Translations under genes and position numbers: made by a program | Origin: Aliiroseovarius pelagivivens | GTDB taxonomy: Bacteria; Pseudomonadota; Alphaproteobacteria; Rhodobacterales; Rhodobacteraceae | Direction of reading: 5' to 3' | Assembly (NCBI RefSeq): GCF_900302485.1 | Contig: NZ_OMOI01000002.1 | Location: 248,001-312,000 of the forward strand | Length of the DNA: 64,000 nt | Part shown: positions 1 to 8,422 of the stretch, piece after piece | How the letters are laid out: the number at the start of each line of letters is the position of its first letter | How positions within the stretch are numbered: the first letter of the stretch is position 1 | Notes under the pieces: generated by a model | The model's database searches: none | The model's input: only the letters and a program-made list of their open reading frames with translations | Told to the model about the DNA's origin: nothing

Positions 1-17
1 CCGCCCTTTCGGGCGGG
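1..17 (-). terminator. Hairpin after the spike genes (cut by window edge)
   Basis: CCGCCC and GGGCGG form a six-base-pair stem around TTTC, a few bases past the stop of the last spike gene, which reads toward the window start. Any T tract would lie outside the window, so a rho-independent terminator is likely but not shown. Confidence 0.5.
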
Positions 18-23
18 ATCTCT

Positions 24-416
24 TCATTCTTCAATTGGGATCGGCGCAAGATGTAGAAGCGGGATTGCAGAACCCGGTTCCACCCCGACAATGGCCAGAA
101 GCGTATCCTGATTCAGCACGGGTGGCGTATCCGACATGAGCGGAGACCAGATCGCCAGCTTGCTTTGTGCCCGAGCCGCCGCATCTATATCCGCCATTGG
201 CGCATGCGCAGGTGTTTGCAGGACGCTCGACGCGGCAACAGGGAAATCATCACCGGCCAGCAAAGATGCCAAAGCGAAACGCGCGCCGGTTTGGTTCTCC
301 CACCCAGCACGCTTGAATGTCTGAACATCCGCCGCACTGCTTCCAACACAAAGTGCAAACTGGTTGGCATCGGCCATCATGGCCTCGGGACATGCAATAG
401 TTATGCGAAGCGTCAT
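24..416 (-). CDS. Small protein of the spike gene trio, function unknown
   Basis: Encodes about 130 residues starting MTLRITIACPEAMMADANQF. I chose the ATG at 416 because it overlaps the stop of the preceding gene as ATGA, the same coupling seen between the first two genes of the trio; an upstream start at 446 would overlap that gene more deeply. There is no signal peptide and no catalytic motif I recognise. Its tight coupling to a spike-base gene and a large spike-like gene suggests an accessory phage or GTA tail/head-fibre protein or chaperone, but that rests on context alone. Confidence 0.6.
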   Translation of the reverse strand: MTLRITIACPEAMMADANQFALCVGSSAADVQTFKRAGWENQTGARFALASLLAGDDFPVAASSVLQTPAHAPMADIDAAARAQSKLAIWSPLMSDTPPVLNQDTLLAIVGVEPGSAIPLLHLAPIPIEE

Positions 417-1228
417 AGCGTTACTCCGATTTTGTCTGCCATCCATTGTTCAAGCATCTCGATCTGCGTGAGGCTAGGCTGAGGTCGGGTGCTATCCCAC
501 ACCTGAAGCCCATAGAGACGAAACGCCCCGGGAATGCTGCCTGAAACCTCGGCCAAACCTACCCGCAACGGCTGGGCATCGACGAACTCGCTCATCAAGT
601 TTTGCGAGCGCGTCATAACCTTTACACCGTCCAGGCGCATCGTCGCTCCACCCGCGTAGGTTTGCAGCGTAGCAACGCGGATCTGGTGGCCACCCCAGAT
701 GCTGTTGGCAACCAGATTGCTGGCGTTCACCCCTTCTTGCACCAATCGACTGTAGTACTGCAGGCGGTCATAGCTCGCATGGGATCCCATCGACATGCCA
801 TTCGCGCTGTTTTTACTGATTTCAGCGAAGTTCACACGAGCAGCACCAACTGTTGTGAGCAACTGATAGCCAAGCACCATGGTCATCGGGTTTCCGACCC
901 GTAATGACGGCAAGGAAACCAAACCATCGTCCACGCCATCCGTCTCGATCCAGTGATAGGTACCATCGGTCCGATAGCTGGGACGTGCGGCACTGACCGC
1001 TTGGCTCAGATCCAGCCCATTCAGTGTCTCATCCTGCCAAAGCCCGACCGGTTGGTTATCTGCAGTCACGGCAGTCGTTCCCGCATCGTCCTGATATAAC
1101 TGTGCTGTATTCGCCGGATCGAACATCGCCGAGGGTGCAAGTTGCAACGGCGAGAACGGCGCAGGTGATGACGATGACCCTGCAGTCCGCAGAGCTACCG
1201 CCGGAAGTTCAAATCCTAATGACAGCAT
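413..1228 (-). CDS. Spike/receptor-binding-like protein with probable LamG-type beta-sandwich
   Basis: 271 residues. The N-terminal part contains a 'MFDPANTAQLYQDDAGTTAV' segment, followed by 'VGLWQDETLNG', a pattern typical of phage and GTA surface proteins of Rhodobacterales that carry a concanavalin A/LamG-like fold. The middle and C-terminal parts are rich in beta-forming stretches (for example YHWIETDGVDDGLV and FRLYGLQVWDSTRP). It starts inside the stop of the spike-base gene (ATGA at 1228). By position it corresponds to the larger spike gene that follows rcc01079 in Rhodobacter capsulatus (ghsB), which helps GTA particles bind cell-surface polysaccharide. The functional link is inferred from order and fold type, not from clear sequence identity. 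Confidence 0.6.
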   Translation of the reverse strand: MLSLGFELPAVALRTAGSSSSPAPFSPLQLAPSAMFDPANTAQLYQDDAGTTAVTADNQPVGLWQDETLNGLDLSQAVSAARPSYRTDGTYHWIETDGVDDGLVSLPSLRVGNPMTMVLGYQLLTTVGAARVNFAEISKNSANGMSMGSHASYDRLQYYSRLVQEGVNASNLVANSIWGGHQIRVATLQTYAGGATMRLDGVKVMTRSQNLMSEFVDAQPLRVGLAEVSGSIPGAFRLYGLQVWDSTRPQPSLTQIEMLEQWMADKIGVTL

Positions 1229-1494
1229 CAGATCAGCACGAACGCATGAATGCCCGACGCTGTTGTGCCCGTCGACATGACTTTGCGAACACCGACCGGT
1301 AGAATGGCGTTGTTGGCGACCACTACTGTACGTGCCATCCCTGCCGCACTTTCAAACGACACCGTGCCACCTGTTTCCACATACAAAGACACAGCAACAT
1401 TAGGTAGATCGCTCAGGTCGGACGGCAGAACGGGTTCGATGTCGGTGGCCGGTCCACGCAGGGACGGCGAACGGTTTTCGAAGGGGTTGGACAT
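1228..1494 (-). CDS. Spike base protein, RCAP_Rcc01079 (GhsA)-like
   Basis: 88 residues, MSNPFENRSPSLRGPATDIE at the N terminus and a C terminus ending TASGIHAFVLI. The overall pattern (P-S-L-x-G-P-A, then a short beta-rich body with 'GTVSFESAAG') matches my recollection of the spike base family named after R. capsulatus rcc01079, a GTA head-spike gene. AGGAG lies seven bases before the ATG. It is the first gene of a three-gene run in which each stop overlaps the next start. No capsid, portal or terminase gene is in view, so this is either a detached spike locus or the edge of a prophage/GTA region beyond position 1. Confidence 0.65.
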   Translation of the reverse strand: MSNPFENRSPSLRGPATDIEPVLPSDLSDLPNVAVSLYVETGGTVSFESAAGMARTVVVANNAILPVGVRKVMSTGTTASGIHAFVLI

Positions 1495-1593
1495 TGCAAG
1501 CTCCTGACAAGTTTACACGCTGACAGGCGGCCACAATCTGGGCACCTTGCGTGATGGGTGTCGAGCTTTCTAAACAGAGAGGTTGAAGAAGCC

Positions 1594-2556
1594 TTAACTG
1601 GGCCGAACGCCCCGTTGCGCAGCTTTCAACGCGACGGGCAATACTTCGTGCCCAAAATCGGAAAGCTGGCTCCAAAGATCGTTCAGGGTCGCTTTGCTGT
1701 TCTTAGGATCACGGTAGATGCGGATCTCAAGATCTGTGACCAGACGATTGTCCACGATGGTCAAGACACCCTCATCTATTTCGGGTTGGCACAGGCTAAG
1801 CGGCAGCCATCCCATCCCGAACCCTTCAAGGATCATCGCTTTTACACTGTTCGCCAGCGCGTTTTGGTTCACGACAAAGACTTTTCGTGGGCTGACAATC
1901 TGTTCCACCACGAATTCCTGCACCGATCGCAGCGCCGAAACAGCTCCGTAGGACAGTAGCGGCATCGCGTCTTTCGCCGTTTCACTAAACGTGAATTCCG
2001 CCTCCCCGCCAGATTTGCACCGCGACACCGGAACAAATTGATCATGGGCAAGCGTCATATGCTCGAAACTGGCAACCTCAAGCGGGCCAAGGTAATCCAT
2101 CGACGGATGCCAATAGGTCAGGAACGCATCGCAATACCTCTGTTGCAGCGCGCTGACGAATTGATCTGCCGCCCAAGAGGTCGAGTTCAGATCAGTCTCC
2201 ATCCCGCCTTCCATCACCAAGGGCGCAATCAGCTGCTTGTAGTGCGTCATGTAAAGCGACTGAGACGCAGCAAAACGGATCACGTTTTCCTTAGCTGCAT
2301 CAATGGTTTGGCAACGTTCGATCGTTTCTTCATAGGTCCGCAACATGATACGTGCCTGCGACAGGAACACATCACCCGCAGGCGTCAATGTCAGTGGAAG
2401 TGTCTCGCGGTTGATAAGCCGCACACCGATGTCGTTCTCAAGCGCGCGGATCCGGCGCGAGAACGCCGGCTGACTGACATTCCGCTCTTCCGCAGCGCGC
2501 GAGAAATTTCGGCACGCGACCAACGCTTCGAAGTCTTTCAACCAAAGAATGTCCAA
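1594..2556 (-). CDS. LysR-family transcriptional regulator (TTG start)
   Basis: 320 residues. Residues 1-60 form the winged helix-turn-helix (FSRAAEERNVSQPAFSRRIR), followed by the LysR effector-binding domain. The start codon is TTG at 2556; no ATG fits the conserved N terminus (MDILWLKDFEALV), and an AAGGCGG stretch lies upstream. It begins 14 bases after the stop of the peptide ABC ATPase gene on the same strand, so it is probably the last gene of that operon and may regulate it. Effector unknown. Confidence 0.85.
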   Translation of the reverse strand: MDILWLKDFEALVACRNFSRAAEERNVSQPAFSRRIRALENDIGVRLINRETLPLTLTPAGDVFLSQARIMLRTYEETIERCQTIDAAKENVIRFAASQSLYMTHYKQLIAPLVMEGGMETDLNSTSWAADQFVSALQQRYCDAFLTYWHPSMDYLGPLEVASFEHMTLAHDQFVPVSRCKSGGEAEFTFSETAKDAMPLLSYGAVSALRSVQEFVVEQIVSPRKVFVVNQNALANSVKAMILEGFGMGWLPLSLCQPEIDEGVLTIVDNRLVTDLEIRIYRDPKNSKATLNDLWSQLSDFGHEVLPVALKAAQRGVRPS

Positions 2557-2570
2557 AGGACCAATCCGCC

Positions 2571-3617
2571 TTAAAGGCCGGTCGCATCCGCATCCAACCT
2601 GCCTTCTTCAAGGGCGTGACAGGCAACCGTGCTGCCGTCTGGCTGGTGAATGGCGCGCGGCTTTTCACTATTGCATCTGCCATTCGCAAAAGCACAGCGG
2701 CTTTCGAAGGGGCAACCTTGCGGCAAATTGATCGGCGTCGGGATCTCGCCTTTCAGGCGGATATGGTTCGGACGATCATCCTTCAACTGCGGCACTGCGG
2801 ACAGCAAGGCTTTAGTATAGGGGTGTTTTGGATTCGAAAATAGAGTTGCCGTTTCGGCAACCTCGCAGACGGTTCCAAGATACAGAACCGCAACCCGCGT
2901 TCCGAAATGCTCGACCACGCTTAGATCATGGGTGATGAACAGATAGGTCAGGCCCCGGTTTTCCTTGGCTTCCAGCATCAAATTCAAGACCTGCGCCTGA
3001 ATGGAGACGTCCAGCGCACTGATCGGTTCATCCGCGATGATGAACTCGGGATCGACGGTCAGGGCACGCGCGATGGCGATCCGCTGACGTTGCCCACCCG
3101 AGAATTCGTGCGGATAGCGTTTGATCCAGGTGGGATCGACGCCGACGGACATCATGACCTCGGTCACCTTGTCGCGCACCTCGGCAGCCGAGTACTTCGG
3201 GTTGTGATGGCGCACCGGTTCTTCCAAGGCCTGCAGGATCGTCATGCGCGGGTTCAACGACGCATAGGGGTTCTGGAAGATCATCTGGATCTTCTTGCGC
3301 AGGGGCAACATGTCATGGCGCGACAGATCATCAATGCGCTGTCCTTCGTAGTGGATCTCGCCGGCGCTGGGGGTCAGAAGCCCCGCTACCAGTCGGGCCA
3401 CAGTGGACTTGCCGCATCCGCTTTCGCCGACCACGCACAGTGCTTCGCCGCGATTGACGTCCAAAGACACGTTGTTCACCGCATGGACCGAGCGCGTTTC
3501 GCGGGTAATCCGACCGCCTTTGAACCTCACCGTCTCAAGAAAGCCCTGGTCCAAATCGAACCGTTTCTCAAGACCTTTGATTTCCAGAAGGGGGGTCTGG
3601 CTTGCCATATCCTTCAT
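2571..3617 (-). CDS. Peptide/nickel-type ABC transporter ATPase (DppF/OppF-like)
   Basis: 348 residues. Walker A GESGCGKST, signature FSGGQRQRIAIARAL and Walker B FIIADEPISALD are all present, followed by the oligopeptide-type C-terminal region with the cysteine cluster CPFESRCAFANGRC. It powers uptake together with the neighbouring ATPase and two permeases. The ATG at 3617 overlaps the previous gene's stop (ATGA); an internal ATG at 3608 (MASQTPLLEIKG) is an alternative. The substrate cannot be read from sequence; di- or oligopeptides are usual for the family. Confidence 0.9.
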   Translation of the reverse strand: MKDMASQTPLLEIKGLEKRFDLDQGFLETVRFKGGRITRETRSVHAVNNVSLDVNRGEALCVVGESGCGKSTVARLVAGLLTPSAGEIHYEGQRIDDLSRHDMLPLRKKIQMIFQNPYASLNPRMTILQALEEPVRHHNPKYSAAEVRDKVTEVMMSVGVDPTWIKRYPHEFSGGQRQRIAIARALTVDPEFIIADEPISALDVSIQAQVLNLMLEAKENRGLTYLFITHDLSVVEHFGTRVAVLYLGTVCEVAETATLFSNPKHPYTKALLSAVPQLKDDRPNHIRLKGEIPTPINLPQGCPFESRCAFANGRCNSEKPRAIHQPDGSTVACHALEEGRLDADATGL

Positions 3618-4609
3618 GCTTTGACCTCTCGCCGGGCGTCATTGGATTGCAGGCGCTGAACCTCGTGGCAGGCGACCTCGACCTCGCCGAAATGCGAGAT
3701 CTCGGGGATACGCGAACGGCACACGTCCGTCGCATACTCGCACCGCGGATTGAAAGGGCATCCCGGGGGTATGTTCGTGAGTGGCGGCATGTTTCCCGGG
3801 ATCTGCTTGAGCCGTTGGCCCGGCAGTGTCTGTTGTGGCAGGGCGTTGATCAGCCCTTGCGTATAGGGGTGCTGCGGATCGTTGATGATCTCGCGCGTGC
3901 GGCCGGATTCAATGATCCGCCCTGCATACATAACCAATGTGCGCTCGGTCATCTGGCTGACCACACCAAGGTCGTGGGTGATCAGGATCAAACCAACTTG
4001 ATTGGACTGGCAGAGCTCCAGCAACAGCTCCATGATGTCTGCTTGAATGGTCACATCCAGCGCAGTGGTCGGTTCGTCCGCGATGATCATCTGCGGATCC
4101 AAAAGCAGGGCAATCGCAATGATAATTCGTTGCCGCATCCCACCCGAAAGCTCGTGCGGGTATTGCTCCAACCGTTCCTCGGGCGAGGGAATATACACCT
4201 CGCGCAGTTTGACGATCGCGATCTGGCGTGCCTCTTCGCGTGACAGCTTGCGGTGCGCCATCAGGGTCTCGATCATCTGCTGGCCGATGGTCAAAACCGG
4301 GTTCAGCGTCACCATCGGATCCTGAAAGATCATCGCCATACGGTTACCCCGGATGCCGCGAAGCTGCCGATCATTCATGGTGACGACGTCTTCGCCCTCG
4401 AACATGATTTGACCGTGGTCGATAAAGCCGGGACGGCTGAGCAGGTTCATCAGGGCAAAGCCGGTGATCGACTTGCCTGCCCCGCTTTCCCCAACGATCC
4501 CAAGGCGTTCGCCTTTCGCCAGATCAAAGGAAATGCCGTTCAAAGCGGTGACCGTCTGTTCGCGCATCGCGAATTTTACGGTCAGGTCACGGACGGAAAG
4601 AAGGCTCAT
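3614..4609 (-). CDS. Peptide/nickel-type ABC transporter ATPase (DppD/OppD-like)
   Basis: 331 residues. Walker A GESGAGKSI, signature LSGGMRQRIIIAIAL and Walker B MIIADEPTTALD are intact, with the family's C-terminal cysteine motif CPFNPRCEYATDVC. It starts five bases after the permease gene and overlaps the next ATPase gene by ATGA, so the two nucleotide-binding subunits are made from one message and probably form the heterodimer of this importer. Confidence 0.9.
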   Translation of the reverse strand: MSLLSVRDLTVKFAMREQTVTALNGISFDLAKGERLGIVGESGAGKSITGFALMNLLSRPGFIDHGQIMFEGEDVVTMNDRQLRGIRGNRMAMIFQDPMVTLNPVLTIGQQMIETLMAHRKLSREEARQIAIVKLREVYIPSPEERLEQYPHELSGGMRQRIIIAIALLLDPQMIIADEPTTALDVTIQADIMELLLELCQSNQVGLILITHDLGVVSQMTERTLVMYAGRIIESGRTREIINDPQHPYTQGLINALPQQTLPGQRLKQIPGNMPPLTNIPPGCPFNPRCEYATDVCRSRIPEISHFGEVEVACHEVQRLQSNDARREVKA

Positions 4610-4613
4610 CGCG

Positions 4614-5564
4614 TCACCCCTTGTAAAGTTTCGGGTTCAGGACATCGCGCATCCAGTCGCCCAACAGGTTGATAACAAGGACCAGCACGACCAGCACCAC
4701 GCCCGGAATGACGGTAATCCACCAGCTGCCCGAGAAGATGTAATCGAACCCGGACGAGATCAGCGAACCAAGCGACGGTTGGCTGGGTGGCATGCCCAGA
4801 CCCAAGAAGCTTAGCGACGCTTCCGAGATGATTGCGTTTGCCACCTGCACAGTCGAGATAACAAAGATCGGTGACAGCGAGTTCGGCAGGATATGCCGCA
4901 CCATGATGCGACCCGGCCCAAAGCCCAGCACGCGAGCACTGTCGACGTACTCTTTCTTCTTCTCAGCCAGCACGGTCGCCCGCACGGTCCGCGCATATTG
5001 CGGCCACTCGGCCACGCCGATCACAGCGATCAGGAAGAACACGGCATATTGGTTGAAGGTCTCGGACCCAAACATCGCTTGGGTCACAGCAAGGAAGATG
5101 ATCGCAACCATCAGGGTCGAGAAGCTGAGCTGAATATCTGCCAGACGCATTAGAAGGCTGTCCAGACGTCCGCCGACATAACCCGCGATCAGACCGATCG
5201 AGATGCCAAGAAAGGCTTGCAGCGCCACCGCGCAAACACCGATCAACAACGACAAACGAGTTCCGTAAAGGATTGTCGACCACAGGTCGCGGCCCTGATC
5301 GTCGGTCCCAAGCGAGAAGTCAGGCAGGGATCCATCCACCCAGAACGGCGGATACTCCGAGTTCATGATGTCGATCGACGCGGGATCATAAGGATCAAAG
5401 GGAGCAAGCAGAGGCGACAGCAACGAGGATATCGCGATAATCAGGAAGATCGCCATACTGACAATCGCAACGGGGTTCTTGCGGAAACTATACCCGATAT
5501 TCGAGTTCCAGATCTTCGCGAAGTGCGACGGTTCGGTGCCGGGGGTCATGGTGTTGCTGCTCAT
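4614..5564 (-). CDS. Peptide-type ABC transporter permease (DppC-like)
   Basis: 316 residues with an N-terminal cytoplasmic stretch and then about six membrane segments. The BPD permease EAA-type loop is visible around 'EYVDSARVLGFGPGRIMVRH'. The N terminus (IGYSFRKNPVAIVSMAIFL) is typical of the C-type subunit, which begins with a long first transmembrane helix. The start at 5564 overlaps the stop of the partner permease (ATGA). Acts in the inner membrane as half of the translocation pore. Confidence 0.9.
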   Translation of the reverse strand: MSSNTMTPGTEPSHFAKIWNSNIGYSFRKNPVAIVSMAIFLIIAISSLLSPLLAPFDPYDPASIDIMNSEYPPFWVDGSLPDFSLGTDDQGRDLWSTILYGTRLSLLIGVCAVALQAFLGISIGLIAGYVGGRLDSLLMRLADIQLSFSTLMVAIIFLAVTQAMFGSETFNQYAVFFLIAVIGVAEWPQYARTVRATVLAEKKKEYVDSARVLGFGPGRIMVRHILPNSLSPIFVISTVQVANAIISEASLSFLGLGMPPSQPSLGSLISSGFDYIFSGSWWITVIPGVVLVVLVLVINLLGDWMRDVLNPKLYKG

Positions 5565-6541
5565 GCGCCCATCCTCGCAATATTCACGGTTGGGTTCACA
5601 AGGCCATAGATCAGGTCAACGATGGTGTTCGTCACCACGAAGATGAAACCTACGACGATCAGATAGGCCACGATCAAGGGCGTATCGACACGGTTCACGG
5701 CTTCGAGGAACATGAAACCCATGCCGGGCCACTGGAAAACAGTCTCGGTCAGGATCGTATAGGCCACCATCGTGCCGATCTGCACACCGCCCACGGTGAT
5801 GACCGGAAGAAGCGTGTTCTTCAGCGCGTGCAGGAAATAAATGCGGCGCGGGCTGATGCCCTTGGCACGGGCGAATTTCACGTACTCGGATTGGAGCACT
5901 TCCATCATTTCCGAGCGGATCAGGCGCACAAACAAGGGCAGCATAATCGACGCCAGCGCAAACGATGGCAGGATGATGTGCATCCACCCATCGACGGTAG
6001 CGAAGTTGGTTTCCCAATAGCCGAACACATGCACAACATCGCCACGCCCGAAAGACGGGAACCAGCCATAGTGAACCGAGAAGACGAAGATCATCATGAT
6101 CGCGGTCAGGAACACCGGGATCGAAATCCCGATAATCGATAGGCCCATGATCAACCGGCTTAGGATCGTGTCTGGCTTGATCGCCGTATACACACCCAGC
6201 GGGACCGACAGGCCTATGATGATAATTGTTGCGCCCATCACCAGCTCAAGCGTGGCGGGCAGTTTTTTCAAGATCACGTCCAGCGCGGGCTCTTTGAAGA
6301 AGTACGACGTGCCCAGATCCCCCTGAAGCGCATTACCTGCGAACCGAAGATATTGGGTCATGAAGCTGTCATTCAGCCCCAACTCGTCGCGCAATTGCTG
6401 ACGCGTTTCTTCTGATACCGATTGCCCGACCAGCTCGCGTAGCGGATCGCCCAGATTGCCCTGGATGGCAAAGCCGATCACCGAGATGACAAACATCACT
6501 GCAATCGCCTGAAATACTCGCTTCACGAGATAGGCAAACAT
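5561..6541 (-). CDS. Peptide-type ABC transporter permease (DppB-like)
   Basis: 326 residues from the ATG at 6541 (MFAYLVKRVFQAIAVMFVIS), which is preceded by AAAGGT nine bases upstream; a start at 6577 would add 12 unlikely residues. The N terminus and the segment 'LGLNDSFMTQYLRFAGNALQ' are standard for B-type subunits, and the EAA loop reads 'EYVKFARAKGISPRRIYFLH'. Forms the pore with the next gene product. It follows the binding-protein gene after about 140 bases containing a hairpin. Confidence 0.9.
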   Translation of the reverse strand: MFAYLVKRVFQAIAVMFVISVIGFAIQGNLGDPLRELVGQSVSEETRQQLRDELGLNDSFMTQYLRFAGNALQGDLGTSYFFKEPALDVILKKLPATLELVMGATIIIIGLSVPLGVYTAIKPDTILSRLIMGLSIIGISIPVFLTAIMMIFVFSVHYGWFPSFGRGDVVHVFGYWETNFATVDGWMHIILPSFALASIMLPLFVRLIRSEMMEVLQSEYVKFARAKGISPRRIYFLHALKNTLLPVITVGGVQIGTMVAYTILTETVFQWPGMGFMFLEAVNRVDTPLIVAYLIVVGFIFVVTNTIVDLIYGLVNPTVNIARMGA

Positions 6542-6645
6542 CGTTTTGACCTTTGTAGACGTGTATCTGTTGCGCACCGTGTGATGTCAGGAGACAGGTA
6601 GCTTCGCAAGAGCCAAGCGGACAATGCGCGCAATCAGGGTGAGAT

Positions 6646-6670
6646 CCGGGCCAGCACAAGGCCAGCCCGG
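6646..6670 (-). terminator. Hairpin between binding-protein and permease genes
   Basis: CCGGGC and GCCCGG flank a 13-base loop just beyond the stop of the binding-protein gene. There is no T tract, so it more likely protects the upstream message or attenuates transcription than stops it fully. Confidence 0.4.
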
Positions 6671-6680
6671 AGATTACCTC

Positions 6681-8237
6681 TTACTTGACGACCAGATCGC
6701 CGAAGTAAGGGAAGTTCAGTGCGTTGACGATGTCAGCCGAGTTCATGTTCGACTTCGATCCCCAAGCCAGGTTCTGCCAGTGCAGCGGAATGAAGGCCGC
6801 TTCATCGTACAGGATACCTTCCAGCTTCTGCAGCTGAGCAGCACGTGCTGCCGGGTCGGTTTCGCTGTTCGAAGCGTTCATCAGGTCATCCGCCATCGAG
6901 TTACAGTAAGCACCCGAGTTGTACTGACCGTTGCCGGTAGCTTCATCCGGACAAGCCGACAGGAACTGGTGGAAGTTCGCCGAATCTTCGGTATCTGCGT
7001 GCCAGCCGATCATCATCATGTCAGCAGCGCGCTCGTCGAACTTGGGCCAGTACTGGGCTTTCGGCATGGTCTGCAGGTCAACCTTGATGTTGATCTGCGA
7101 CAGCATCGAGGCAACAGCTTGTGCGATCTTGTCGTCGTTTACATAGCGGTTGTTCGGAGCCATCATCGTGATCGAGAAACCATCAGCGTAACCAGCTTCA
7201 GCCATCAGTGCCTTCGCTTTTTCCAGATCGAAACGCGGCATGATTGCCGGGTCATGACCCAGATAGCCAGCCGGCGATGCCTGAGCACCCACGGTGCCGA
7301 AGCCACGCATGATGCGGTCCACGATACCAGCGTTGTTCACAGCATAGTCGATGGCCAGACGCACTTTCGGGTCCTTGAACGCCTCGACACGGTTCTGGTT
7401 CATCTGGAAGGTGATGATGCGTGTGCCAGCCATGGTGATCAGGTCGATCCCATCAGCGTCACCCACACGCTTCAGATCAGTCGGCGGAACCGGAGCGATG
7501 AAGTCAACGTCACCCGACAGAAGGGCGGCCACACGGGTCGGGTCTTCTTTAATCGGGGTCAGGATGATCTTGTCGACGTTGCCAGCGGTTTCAGTATCCC
7601 AGTAACCGTCGAAACGATCAAAGACCACTTTCACGCCCTGCTCACGCTCGGACACAACGAACGGGCCAGTACCCGAAATGTTGCGCGAGGCAAAGCTGTC
7701 ACCGTGCTTCACGATTTCCGACTTGTCTTTGCCGTCATCGGTCGTGCCGGTATAGAACGCGCTGTCCATCGGGAAGATGTAGGTCGCGGTGTGCAGCACC
7801 AGCGGGTACGGCTCTGATGTTTTCAGGTCGAAAGTCATGTCGTCGACGACTTCAACATCGGTAAACAGCGAGAAGATGCCTTTAAAGTCGTCGCTGGCCT
7901 TCAAACGGTCAAAGGTCCAGTCCACGTCTTTTGCGGTCAGCATGTTACCCGAGTGGAATTTGACACCATTCTTCAGTTTGAAGCGCATGGTGGTGGCGTC
8001 GATCTGTTCCCAGCTTTCGGCCAGACGGGCTTCGAACTGAAGATCCTTGGTCCAGCGCACCAGCGGGTCAAAGACCATATGTGAAAGCTGTAGTGTGCCG
8101 CCTGAAAGTTGTTCATGCGGGTCCATCGAAACCGGGTCAGCGTCATAAGCAACGCGCACGGTGGTTTCGGCATAAGCTGCCGATGCCAACGTCGCCACTG
8201 CGGCGGCCGCCGCAAGGCTACGGACTATCTTAGTCAT
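6681..8237 (-). CDS. Peptide-type ABC transporter substrate-binding protein
   Basis: 518 residues with a Sec signal peptide (MTKIVRSLAAAAAVATLASA, cleavage probably after AYA at about residue 23). The mature protein is a family 5 extracellular solute-binding protein (DppA/OppA class): early 'VRVAYDADPVSMDPHE', then 'WEQIDATTMRFKLKNGVKFH' and 'LTAKDVDWTFDRL'. It captures the substrate in the periplasm for the permeases and ATPases encoded just downstream. It is the first gene of the operon, and a 33-bp dyad lies about 100 bases upstream of its start. Substrate not determinable. Confidence 0.9.
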   Translation of the reverse strand: MTKIVRSLAAAAAVATLASAAYAETTVRVAYDADPVSMDPHEQLSGGTLQLSHMVFDPLVRWTKDLQFEARLAESWEQIDATTMRFKLKNGVKFHSGNMLTAKDVDWTFDRLKASDDFKGIFSLFTDVEVVDDMTFDLKTSEPYPLVLHTATYIFPMDSAFYTGTTDDGKDKSEIVKHGDSFASRNISGTGPFVVSEREQGVKVVFDRFDGYWDTETAGNVDKIILTPIKEDPTRVAALLSGDVDFIAPVPPTDLKRVGDADGIDLITMAGTRIITFQMNQNRVEAFKDPKVRLAIDYAVNNAGIVDRIMRGFGTVGAQASPAGYLGHDPAIMPRFDLEKAKALMAEAGYADGFSITMMAPNNRYVNDDKIAQAVASMLSQINIKVDLQTMPKAQYWPKFDERAADMMMIGWHADTEDSANFHQFLSACPDEATGNGQYNSGAYCNSMADDLMNASNSETDPAARAAQLQKLEGILYDEAAFIPLHWQNLAWGSKSNMNSADIVNALNFPYFGDLVVK

Positions 8238-8340
8238 GGATTTACTCCCCTGTGGTTGTGATCAAAACGCTAGAGCCGGGGGCAGGTGGGCGCAAATGCC
8301 GATATCGTATAGGGTATGCAATGGGCGCATGAGGCAATCC

Positions 8341-8373
8341 ACAATCTGTATAAATCGTTTATATACAGATTGT
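8341..8373. promoter_or_regulatory. Nested dyad in the promoter region of the ABC operon
   Basis: Two symmetries share this site. The outer one is ACAATCTGTATA and TATACAGATTGT, perfect 12-base arms with a nine-base spacer. The inner one is TATAAATCGTTTATA at 8349-8363, which fits the LysR T-N11-A box idea. It sits in the 185-base gap upstream of the binding-protein gene. The binding protein is unknown; two LysR genes flank the operon. Confidence 0.55.
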
Positions 8374-8422
8374 TACATGCGCCCTTCTGACCCTGAGAAC
8401 TCAATCAACTCTACAACCACAG

